Below are positions 55,021-64,000 of a DNA stretch of 64,000 bases, piece after piece. The notes under the pieces were generated by a model. It ran no database searches. It saw only the letters and a program-made list of their open reading frames with translations, and had not been told where the DNA came from. A program made the position numbers and the translations under genes. Position 1 is the stretch's first letter; each line of letters opens with the position of its first letter. This stretch comes from Angomonas deanei. Its lineage: Eukaryota > Euglenozoa > Kinetoplastea > Trypanosomatida > Trypanosomatidae. The DNA lies in NCBI GenBank assembly GCA_903995115.1, contig LR877158.1, positions 124,001-188,000 of the forward strand, in the 5' to 3' direction.

Positions 55021-58000
55021 ATGAAGAAGACTGGTCTGTCGGCCTCTGGTGCGGTCTTTACGGCGGTCACGCGTGTCTTCCCGGACCCCGCGGCGGTGGC
55101 GTACACCGACGAAAGCGGCACACCATATCAATTTAACACCACCAATAATGTCTGTCGTCTGTTTGGCGATTATGAAAGTGGAGAAGTCATTCGTCTCACC
55201 AATAAGGAAAAAGAAACGTTCGAGGCGGTGGTGATTGGCGTCAATGAGCTGGAGGCCGAGGCCGACCGCTCCTTATATGTGTACCGCCCCGACACGAAAA
55301 AGATGATGAATATCGGTAAAAACTGCAACGATATCTTCGACCAGTACACGCAAGTGGAGCCACTGTACACGGTAAAAGAAATTCCCTTTTTAGCGGCGCT
55401 CAAAACCGTCAAAGAGGAAGTCTTGGGACAAGCGGTAGGGGTTCGTCACGGTCAGTTATACGTCCAGTGGCGCCTCACGCAGGGCGGCGGCGGAACAGCC
55501 GTGAATAAGAGTGTGGCCACCCCCATCGATAATCTTTCCAATTATAAAATAAAGGAAGTGGGGGTCGAACCGCTGGAGGAACCACCGACGTGGCGCACAC
55601 CGTTTCGGAATGATTTCTTGGACGAACGACTCAAAGAAGTGGAACAGGCACCTTTTTCCCGTGAAAAGTGGGCTTCCTTGATTGAGGGAAAGTACACGCC
55701 GAAAGAAAAAATATTCGGCTACACGCAACACAACAAAAACGACGACTTTGAAACCAAAGAGTACAAGGATCGATTACTCTCGCGACAATATTTTCACCGA
55801 CCTCAGGCGTTCGAAATTTTACCCGAAAAACAAGAAAAGTCTGTTTTATTTCGTGGCAAAGAGGAATTTCGTCAAGTTGGCGGGTTACCGACGGTGGACC
55901 GTAACGAGCTGGAAAAGGGGTTTGACGGCACGGCGGCGGTCATTAGCGAAGAGGAAGAAAAACTGTTAGAGCAAGCTCTACGCGACATTAGCGGACGACG
56001 TCCTGGTAACTTTATCAAATCGAAATCTGAGATGAATCAACTGCACCTCAACGAGTCTTGGTGGGAGTCGATTCACTACGGCTGGGAAGAACACAATAAG
56101 GAAATGAAAATACTGAACGACCCGACGGAACAGCAATTTATCGAAAGTAATAAATTACCGTTTAAAGGTTCTATTCCGGTGTTTGGCACGTCTTATGGGA
56201 TTGGGGAGCGTATCCGAGGGATTGTGGAGGATTATACGAAAGGGTTTGGTTTAGGGCCGCATGGGCACTCGCCGAGCAGCGACAAGTATCACTGGGATAG
56301 TTTTTCCAATGAAGCACGACGCACCGACACGCTCACCCTCGAAAACGTCCTCGTGCGATTGTTTAATGAAAAGTTAGCGGCCGGGCAGTCCAGCAAGGAT
56401 GAGTACCAGTGGGGGCTGGAAATGGTGTCGTGGATGAGTCAGAACGGACAGGAAATGAATGTGCAAAGTTTGTTATTGTCGTTGCGAGAGTGGCGCGAGG
56501 CGGGCCGCAAACCGTCCTTGTTATTATCGCGTGTGTTAAAAGTATATTTGAAAGACGAAATCGCATTGTTTAATGAAAGTTTACCCGCCGGGGTGCCACG
56601 CCTGACCATTGCCAATACGTATCGCCACGAAGATCATAATAATTATTCCTCGGATGGCCGATTGTGGGAGGAAACCGACCCGTTACAGTACAAGTTAAAT
56701 TATTATAAAGCCTCCTCGCAGAATCGATTGCACTCCGAGGAACCGTACTTGCAAACTTTAATTTTGGAAGCACAGCAGAAAAATCTGACGAGCACGTCGG
56801 ACAATGCGTATCAAAATTATGTCTCGCAAACGTTAATTCAACAATTTTCATTGGATGTCGCGGCGTTGGTGGGAAAAGATATTCCCACAAACGTGGTGGA
56901 GGCACGCACGCAGGCGAACAATGGCAGTCATGCACGCAACGGCGGCAACGTCGCCCAACTCGTGCGTGTCAGTCATCTCGCACATCTTCTAGAAAAGTAT
57001 GGCGTCACCACGCAAAGTATCTTTTTTGTCCTGCGCGGGTTAGCGGAGTGCCCAGAGCAACAAGCGTTGGAACAACATAACAACAAGGAAATGGGAAAAT
57101 TTAAGATTGCGAATGACTTTGCGGTGCCGGTGTCTCTTATTCTGACGTGGACCGGACCGCAGGGCACCAACACCGGCAGCAACGCCCGCAAGAATCGAAA
57201 TCAAAATAATAATAATACGAGTAATACTAATAACATCATGGCGACCCTCCGCAAGGATGCCTCTGCCAAGGGAAATACGAATAATAATAATAATAATAAT
57301 ACTAATAATGTGCGAGACAAAGTCGTCTTTCATGTGTTGGAGGAACTCGCGCTATCGCAGGACGGCACCGCCACCGATATTCTTTACGCCATGCGCCAAA
57401 ACAAGAAAAATGCCACGCTAAAACAAGAATTTATTACCGCCTTTATGCCAGCTTTTAACCATGATTTGGCGAAAACGACGCACACGTATCAAGAATACAT
57501 GGAAGGTCGCTACGTGCCGAATATCAACGTCGCGTTCGAGGTGTTTGCCGATTTTTTGAAAAAAGCAGCCACAGAAATGAAATTTGAAAACAGTCCGTTT
57601 TTGCAAACCTACTTTGAAGTCGATTATCACCCCTATCATGTCAACTTGCTGTCGCACGCAAAACTAAAATTATTGCCGCTGACGGAGGGTCCGTTCCATT
57701 ACGAAAATAGTTTAGTCGAGCAGGTCGAAACCGTCGATCGTTTCAATCAATATCATATTACCGCCGGCCTGACGCAAGTCCCCATGACGGGGTTTATCAT
57801 TTCCGATTCCAAAAGTATGAATTACTTTTTAAATCGTAAAAATGATGTCGCGCATGTGACGCAGACCAACGATCATCATTTATTGCAATTTATTCAACAG
57901 CAGTCTTTTTATAAAGAGTTCATGACGAATCGGAAAAATGACACGACACACCCGTTGCATTATTTGTTTTTTACACTGCAACAGGGGGCGGGGATTATTT

Positions 58001-58341
58001 CCTCTTTTCATCGTTATTTTTATCGCGTGGCACCCATGTTGTCTTTTTATGAAAATGTATTGAACACGTACGGCGACAACAATCAAAATAATAATAATGT
58101 GAATTTGAATAAAAATAACGCGCTACGACAAATTTTAAATGCCGATAAAAATACGTCGATGGAATTAGAATTTAGACGAAATGCGGAACGGTACTGGCGG
58201 GGGGTGATGGATGGAAAAAATATGGAAGAAAATATATTACCCACACGAAATAATAATAATAATAATAATGGATTCAATCCTAGACAACACGGAAGAAATA
58301 ATAATAATCACAAAATAATAATAAAGAATCGTCGAATTTGA
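55021..58341 (+). CDS. putative mitochondrial protein, C-terminal part
   Basis: 1,106 residues from the ATG at 55021, which follows a GTG codon; the frame is open well upstream, as described for the preceding entry. The first ~120 residues are beta-rich (VCRLFGDYESGEVIRL, AVVIGVNELE, SLYVYRPDTKKMMNIGKN), resembling a small barrel-like module. The rest is mainly helical with Trp/Tyr-rich segments (NESWWESIHYGWEEHNK) and two Asn-rich inserts. No catalytic motif. Near 58311 the AAT phase slips by one base; reading on in the Asn phase gives a further protein-like stretch (KESSNLSNILFSKKKE) to a stop at 58437-58439, so the real C-terminus may lie there. Family unknown. Confidence 0.55.
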   Translation: MKKTGLSASGAVFTAVTRVFPDPAAVAYTDESGTPYQFNTTNNVCRLFGDYESGEVIRLTNKEKETFEAVVIGVNELEAEADRSLYVYRPDTKKMMNIGKNCNDIFDQYTQVEPLYTVKEIPFLAALKTVKEEVLGQAVGVRHGQLYVQWRLTQGGGGTAVNKSVATPIDNLSNYKIKEVGVEPLEEPPTWRTPFRNDFLDERLKEVEQAPFSREKWASLIEGKYTPKEKIFGYTQHNKNDDFETKEYKDRLLSRQYFHRPQAFEILPEKQEKSVLFRGKEEFRQVGGLPTVDRNELEKGFDGTAAVISEEEEKLLEQALRDISGRRPGNFIKSKSEMNQLHLNESWWESIHYGWEEHNKEMKILNDPTEQQFIESNKLPFKGSIPVFGTSYGIGERIRGIVEDYTKGFGLGPHGHSPSSDKYHWDSFSNEARRTDTLTLENVLVRLFNEKLAAGQSSKDEYQWGLEMVSWMSQNGQEMNVQSLLLSLREWREAGRKPSLLLSRVLKVYLKDEIALFNESLPAGVPRLTIANTYRHEDHNNYSSDGRLWEETDPLQYKLNYYKASSQNRLHSEEPYLQTLILEAQQKNLTSTSDNAYQNYVSQTLIQQFSLDVAALVGKDIPTNVVEARTQANNGSHARNGGNVAQLVRVSHLAHLLEKYGVTTQSIFFVLRGLAECPEQQALEQHNNKEMGKFKIANDFAVPVSLILTWTGPQGTNTGSNARKNRNQNNNNTSNTNNIMATLRKDASAKGNTNNNNNNNTNNVRDKVVFHVLEELALSQDGTATDILYAMRQNKKNATLKQEFITAFMPAFNHDLAKTTHTYQEYMEGRYVPNINVAFEVFADFLKKAATEMKFENSPFLQTYFEVDYHPYHVNLLSHAKLKLLPLTEGPFHYENSLVEQVETVDRFNQYHITAGLTQVPMTGFIISDSKSMNYFLNRKNDVAHVTQTNDHHLLQFIQQQSFYKEFMTNRKNDTTHPLHYLFFTLQQGAGIISSFHRYFYRVAPMLSFYENVLNTYGDNNQNNNNVNLNKNNALRQILNADKNTSMELEFRRNAERYWRGVMDGKNMEENILPTRNNNNNNNGFNPRQHGRNNNNHKIIIKNRRI

Positions 58342-58439
58342 GTAATATTTTGTTTTCCAAGAAAAAAGAAAATAATAATAATAATGAAAATGAAAGTCGG
58401 AAAAAAAGAGTAGTTTGGAAAATCTTCTTCCCTCTTTGA

Positions 58440-58809
58440 AAAAGAAAAATTAGAAAACTTTTTTGTAGTTCATATCCATTTTTAGTAGTTTACTTTTTAC
58501 AACACACAAACACTTTTTTTTTTTTTTAATTAATAAAATTACAATAAAATAAAAAAAAAAAAAAGAATATTCTTATTTTTTTTGGTGATGCAATGAAAAA
58601 TTGTGTTTTGTTTCTTTGGCTTCTATTATTATTTTCTCTCGTTTTCTTTTTCTCTTTTTTTTAAGTTCGAGAAGTAAAACCCTTTTTTTTTTTATGTTGT
58701 GATCCTCATCGCAATCATAACAAAAAAAAAATAAAGTCGTAATAACAAATAAAAAAACTCATTTTATAAATACTTTTTACCATCATAAAAAAAAAAAAAA
58801 ATAGTTCTC
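58440..58809. other. intergenic spacer with candidate acceptor
   Basis: 370 bases of A/T runs. The best signal is CTCTCGTTTTCTTTTTCTCT followed by TTTTTTAAG, with AG at 58664-58665, about 145 bases before the cullin ATG. No gene seen. Confidence 0.5.
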
Positions 58810-59803
58810 ATGTGCACTCCTGTTCAGAAAAAAGAGGAAATACCATTTCCAGACGAAAATAATAATAATAATATATTTTTATTGATCGCCGATCCAAAAA
58901 TTATATTTCGAGAAAATTACGAAAATTTTCAAAAACAAAACGCATTCCATCCTAAAAATAATGAAAAAACAAATTATATGACTGACGTCATTCACAAAAT
59001 GGATTTTTTTCTTCGTTCGACATTTTTATCGTTACAAAATCATCAAAATAATAATAATAAAAATCAAAATTATCAAAATAGTAATAAAACAAAAATGGAA
59101 TTTTATTCTTCTATTTATACAGCGTGTAGCGGCGACCCCGTAAAAAGCAAATATTTATACAAACAATTATCGTTATTATTGTGTACGATTTGCGAAGAAT
59201 ACATGTTAAATCCCATTTTGCAGTGTTTGGATTCGGAAAATATTTTAAATTATCAAAATAATAATAATAATAATAATAATAATAGTGACGATGACGAATC
59301 GATTAAATTTTCCAATAATTCTTCGATGATGGCGTCCCCTATTTTGTTACGAAATAGTAATTCAGAAAATAATAATAATAATAGCAATTTAAAAAATTCG
59401 TTTGGACACACAAGATAATAATAATAATAATGTGAATTCTTTTTTTGTGAAATTGTTTAGTAGCAATAAAGAAAAAAATAATAATAATAATAATAGTTTA
59501 GCATCGTTACAAACCTCTCCAGAAGTAAAAGTGAATTATTCGAATAAAAATAATAATAATAATAATAATAATAATTTAAGTGTGAGTCAAAAAAATAATG
59601 CACCACCTTCTTTGTTTAGTGACATTAGTCTCGCGCAGTCGACGCCATGCTTACCCACCCAAACATTTCAGAAAAATGAAAATAATAATAATAATGAAAA
59701 TAGCGACGAAGACGAAAATGAAAATCATCAAAGAATAAAGTCCATGGCACATAGAGTACAAGTAGACTTGAGCGAACCTCTGCCAGCACCTATCGATGAA
59801 ATA

Positions 59804-59845
<42 letters not shown>

Positions 59846-60853
59846 TTTGAAAAAAATAATAATAATAGCAGCGAAAGAAGAAGTAAATCCAGCGACGATA
59901 GCGTCGACACCATACTGCATAAAATCATAAGTAATCAAAATAATGAAAATGAAAAAAAAAGATTTAGCATTTGTCAAATTTTTTCTCAAAGTTATCAATT
60001 ATTTTTAGAATTTAAATCAATCGTGAAAAGTCATTTTTCTTACTTTGATCAGTATTACACGAAACGATATGCATTCGATAATATTAATCAATTATGTTTG
60101 AAAATATTTTACAAAATGGTGTGCGAGCCTTTTATTTTTTTTATTCAGGGAGAATTATTATTGATGAGCCATGACGTGAGGGATTCTTTTACGCGAGAAT
60201 TAATTGAAAAAATAGAAAAAAATGAAACTAATCATAATTTTTCTTCGTTGGAAAAAAATAAAGGTGTCATTTCTATTTTTCAAAACACCATTCAGCATTT
60301 ATCAGAATTATTTTATGTATTACAAAATGTGAATAATCATCAAAACAATTATGCATATAATAATTTTAATAATAATAATAATAATAATAATGATTGGAAT
60401 TCAGCTTCTTCCCTAAAAAGTAGCGCCGCCACAACGCCCACTTCAACTTCATTAAATAATAATAATAATAATAATAATAATATGACAAACAGTATTCCAA
60501 CGATTTCGTTAAACAGCGATGATAATAATTTAAATAATAATAATAATAAACCAAAAAAGGGATTTTTTTCGTATTTTAATTCCAATCGACGTGCAAAAAG
60601 TGTGCCGAACAATAATATTAATACAAATAATAATAATCAAACCGTTTTTTTTAGTTCCGCGGAGAGTACACCACTTCACAATAATCAAAATAATAATAAT
60701 TTTAATAATTTTAATAATTATAATCAACATCGATTCACGCTCGCAAACTTAACGCAAACTAATATTTCGGAATTAAAATTTTTATTGCCAAAACATAATT
60801 TTTTAAATGTAAAAGATCATTTGATTCAATCGATTGAACGAAGCGCGATTCAA

Positions 60854-60884
<31 letters not shown>

Positions 60885-63773
60885 TTTCCAATCACGCCAA
60901 AAAATACATCGAACAAAATCATCGAAATATAAATAATAATAATCCAAACAAATAATAATAATAATAATAGTTTGAGTAGTTCTTTTAGTTCCGATAAATT
61001 TAGTGACATGACCGATTCCTATCAAAATAATAATAATAATCAAAATTTTCAAAATAATAATAATCAAAATTTTCAAAATAATGTTCGTTCGCTCATTACG
61101 TCTATTTCTTTCAATTTCAAACAATTATTATTATTAAACGTTGGAGAAATATATTTGGAGCACGTGAAAGATTTTTATGACGCGGAAAAAATGATACGAC
61201 AGAAACTATTTTTTTCCAAAAATAATAATAATAATACGATTTATTTTTATTTTTCATGGATTCGGTATTTAATTCATTTTGAAACGGAAATATTATTAAA
61301 ACCATTTATCGATGTTAAAAATAATAATCAAAATTTTCTTCAAAATAATAAAATAAATTATTTCTTGATTTCCGAAGTGAAAAAAATAATATTAGACATA
61401 TTGATTACCGCCGATCATAGAAATTTATTATTAGATGAAAAAATAGGATTTCAAACTGTTTTACAATGTTGGCGAAACAATAATAATAATAATGAAAATG
61501 AATTATTATTCATGAACGGATTTTCATTTTTTTCAGAACATCAAAAAAATGAAAATAATAATTTTTCAAAAATAGAAATGATTGTTGCCGATTATTTTTC
61601 GCTTTTTGAGTCGTGTCAAGAAGAAAATGTCATTTTATTATTGTCGTGTTTATTTTCTAAATTTGTGATCAAAAATGCGGCGGATATTATAAATTTATTT
61701 TTAGATTTTTATTACGAAAATAATAATAATAATAATCGAGTTTCTCATTTTATCGGCTTTCAAACGAAAAACAATTACAGTCCGGAAAATAATAATAATT
61801 CATTTTTACAAATGAAACAATTTTTTTCCGAAAATAAAAATCATAATCCTCAAAATAATAATAATAAATTACCATTTCTATTCGCTTCCAAATTACAATT
61901 ATTCGAAAGTTTATGCGTCTTTTATTATTTTGAAATTTCAGAATTATTCATAAAAAAATTATGTCAAAATCATAAAATGTTTTTAAAAAGTTTAAAAGAT
62001 TGTTTTTATGAAATTATGAATTATGCGCGGTTGGACGGCGGAAACCAACGCGATACAAAAAAGAACGGAAGTGAAGGATGAATTTAATTTTATAAATCAA
62101 AATAATAATAATAATAATAATAAAACATTATCGTCGCCGCTGCAAATAGAAACTTCTTCTCATCATAATTTTAATAATAATTATGAAAATAATAATAATA
62201 ATAATAATATAATTAACTTGCCGTCCATTTTTTTAATGAAAGACGCGTCGAACGGTTTATTACCGCTAAGAAATATACGAGAACGGATCGAAAAAGAAAA
62301 TAATAATAATAATAATATTTTAAATTTTGAAAATTTAGCGTGTCAGTATTTATTTTTCTTACTTCATCAAATAATAGAACAGAATCCTCATTCCATTTTA
62401 AATAATAATAATAATAATGAAAAAATAGAAAATGAAACGATTACAATACGACATTATATTTTTTATTTATACCGTGAAGAAATAATTTTGGATCGTTTCG
62501 TTTTATTATTGAACCGAATTTGTAAAATTATTTTTTTCTTTGATGAAAAAAATTTTTTTATGCGCCATTTAAAAATCAATTTTCACGACAATTATTACTT
62601 TATTTTAATAATAATAATAATAATAACGAAATAAAATTAAAAAACTTGGAATTATTTTTATCCATTCTGAAATATTTATGGAAAGGCATCGACGAGGAAT
62701 ATTTTTTAGAAAATATAGAAACGTTATGTCCGGTTTTACGAAATGATCAATATAGTAAAAAAAATAGAAAAAATAAAAATAATCATCAAAATTTAAATTT
62801 ATTTTTAGGTCAAAATCATCACAGCGACGATTGCATTTATTTCTGTGCATTATTATTAAATGAAGTAAAATACAATGCGTTTTATTTATTACCGAAATTT
62901 GAAGAATATAATAAAAATAATAATAATAATGAAAATTCTTTTTTTGTAAAAATGATTCGAATCGTGAATTGGCCTTCGTTATTTTTTGAAAGTAATAATA
63001 ATCATCAAAATTTAAATAATAATCATAAATTAATGATTCAAAATTCGTTAAAATTAAATTCTTATTTTTTGAACGATTTGAAAAATTACGAAAATTTTTT
63101 CAAAAAAATTTATCCGTCTAAAAATATTGTTTGGATAAACGATTCAAATTTTACAAATGTGACGTTATTATGGAAAAATAAAAATAAAAAAAATGAAAAT
63201 AATAATAATATTATTGAAAATAATCATATTATTGAAATCATGATGAATCTTTTACAGGCGAATATTATTTTGACGATTTATGAAAATAAAAATAAAAATG
63301 AAATTGAAATTTCCAAAATTTTAAATATTTCCGTCGACATCATCAAAAAAGAATTATTATTCTTATCCCAGCCACCACACGCCTTACTCCAAAATAATCA
63401 TCATCATTATAGCATCAATCAAAATTTTAATGCTCCGTTAAAAAAAATAAAATTACCCGCTGCCAAAAATATTCAAAATCATAATTTAAATAATAATAAT
63501 CATATAAATAATCATAATCATATAAATAATCGATCTCAACTGCTTTCTGCGGCGATTGTATCCATTTTAAAAAAAGAATTCAGAAATAAAAATAATAATA
63601 ACGAAAAAGGACTTTTACTATTTGAGTTACACGACAGACTAAAACGTTATTTTCAGAAAAATTCAATTTTTATCGATTTTAAAGAAATTAAAAATTGTTT
63701 GGAAGAATTAATTTCACGAAATTATGTGAAAAGAGGCGAACGCAATTTGGATCTTTTTATTTATTCTGTATAA
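58810..63773 (+). CDS. cullin with poly-Asn expansions, four frame breaks
   Basis: Scaffold subunit of a cullin-RING ubiquitin ligase. The clearest part is the C-terminal winged-helix/neddylation domain: AAIVSILKKEF, with Lys codon 63570-63572 at the NEDD8 site (IVRIMK in other cullins), then ELHDRLKRYF, FIDFKEIKNCLEELISR and YVKRGERNLDLFIYS. Before it lies the homology segment ANIILTIYENK..EIEISKILNIS.DIIKKEL. Upstream parts (YTACSGDPVKSKYLYKQLS, EIYLEHVKDFYDAEKMI) fit N-terminal cullin repeats. Frames change near 59411 (GG), 60946 (AAA), 62063 (A6) and 62602 (T4); in each the AAT runs stay Asn only across the shift. Total about 1,640 residues against the usual 750-900; the excess is poly-Asn/Gln. 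Subtype (CUL1/3/4) not decided. Confidence 0.82.
59804..59845 (+). repeat. (AAT)14 in the cullin gene
   Basis: 42 uninterrupted bases read as 14 Asn, the longest pure run noted in the window. It lies in the N-terminal linker region. Confidence 0.85.
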
Positions 63774-64000
63774 AATAAAAAATAAAAATATTATTATGAC
63801 TTAAAAAAAAATATATATTTTTTTTACATTTCTATTTTAGTTTTTGCTGATTTATGTATTTCTCTCTTTTTTTTTTTTAGCAAAAGAATGAAATAAAAAA
63901 TTAGAAAAAAATAAATGAAACAAAAATCCGTTCATTCCTTTTTTTCTGCTTTTTTTATTTCGAAACGATTTTTGACGCCAAAAAATAGAAAAATTCAATT
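63774..64000. other. 3' flank of the cullin gene
   Basis: 227 bases of A/T-rich sequence with a T-run ending in TTTTTAG near 63880, a possible acceptor for the next gene beyond the window. Confidence 0.4.

Noticed and set aside
1-64000. Dictyostelium or Plasmodium origin, suggested by AAT-coded poly-Asn
   Set aside because: The single-cysteine heme motif AAQCH, the lack of introns, the one-strand gene order and the polypyrimidine-AG spacers fit Euglenozoa, not those groups.
1-64000. tRNA, rRNA, spliced-leader or snRNA genes, and mobile elements
   Set aside because: None could be recognised by eye in the spacers; no reverse transcriptase, transposase or terminal repeats were seen. A covariance-model scan would be needed to exclude short RNA genes.

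Overview
The window looks like nuclear DNA of a kinetoplastid (Euglenozoa). The best evidence is a tandem array of three cytochrome c genes. Their heme motif is AAQCH (one cysteine, Ala in place of the first Cys), which is the euglenozoan form, and the protein closely resembles trypanosomatid cytochrome c. Other evidence agrees: every convincing gene is on the + strand, none needs an intron, and genes are separated by short A/T-rich spacers with polypyrimidine tracts followed by AG, as expected of a polycistronic unit processed by spliced-leader trans-splicing. The abundant (AAT)n runs read as poly-Asn are unlike the well-known trypanosomatids, so a free-living or fish-parasite type kinetoplastid is plausible, but the species cannot be named from this sequence.

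Layout. 0-11 kb holds GC-rich genes: an FG-repeat nucleoporin-like protein (cut by the window edge), a small LSM-domain protein (NAA38-like), a FAAH-type amidase with its whole catalytic triad, and the largest subunit of RNA polymerase I. 11-20.6 kb is one giant AT-rich, Asn-rich gene of unknown function. 20.9-25.8 kb is a leucine-rich-repeat protein with a long repetitive Asn/Pro-rich N-terminal half. 26.6-28.3 kb is the cytochrome c array. 28.8-34 kb holds an unknown beta-rich protein, a diacylglycerol-kinase-like lipid kinase and a small membrane protein. 34-53 kb holds two paralogous giant proteins with N-myristoylation-type starts (MGCGSS and MGAGSS), separated by a probable flagellar/cytoskeletal protein and a small Sm-like protein. 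53-58.4 kb encodes a putative mitochondrial protein, probably one gene in two reading frames. 58.8-63.8 kb encodes a cullin greatly enlarged by poly-Asn.

Two general patterns stand out. First, codon and base use is split: compact, conserved genes are GC-rich, while the large Asn-rich genes are strongly AT-rich. Second, about twenty single-base frame breaks interrupt otherwise coherent genes, nearly all at short homopolymers or simple repeats and of both signs. The AAT runs keep Asn phase on both sides of the breaks, and in one case the paralogue aligns straight through. Uncorrected assembly indels are the simplest explanation; real frameshifting is the exciting alternative and is easy to test. 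The genes do not form one pathway. They share a transcription unit, as is usual in kinetoplastids.
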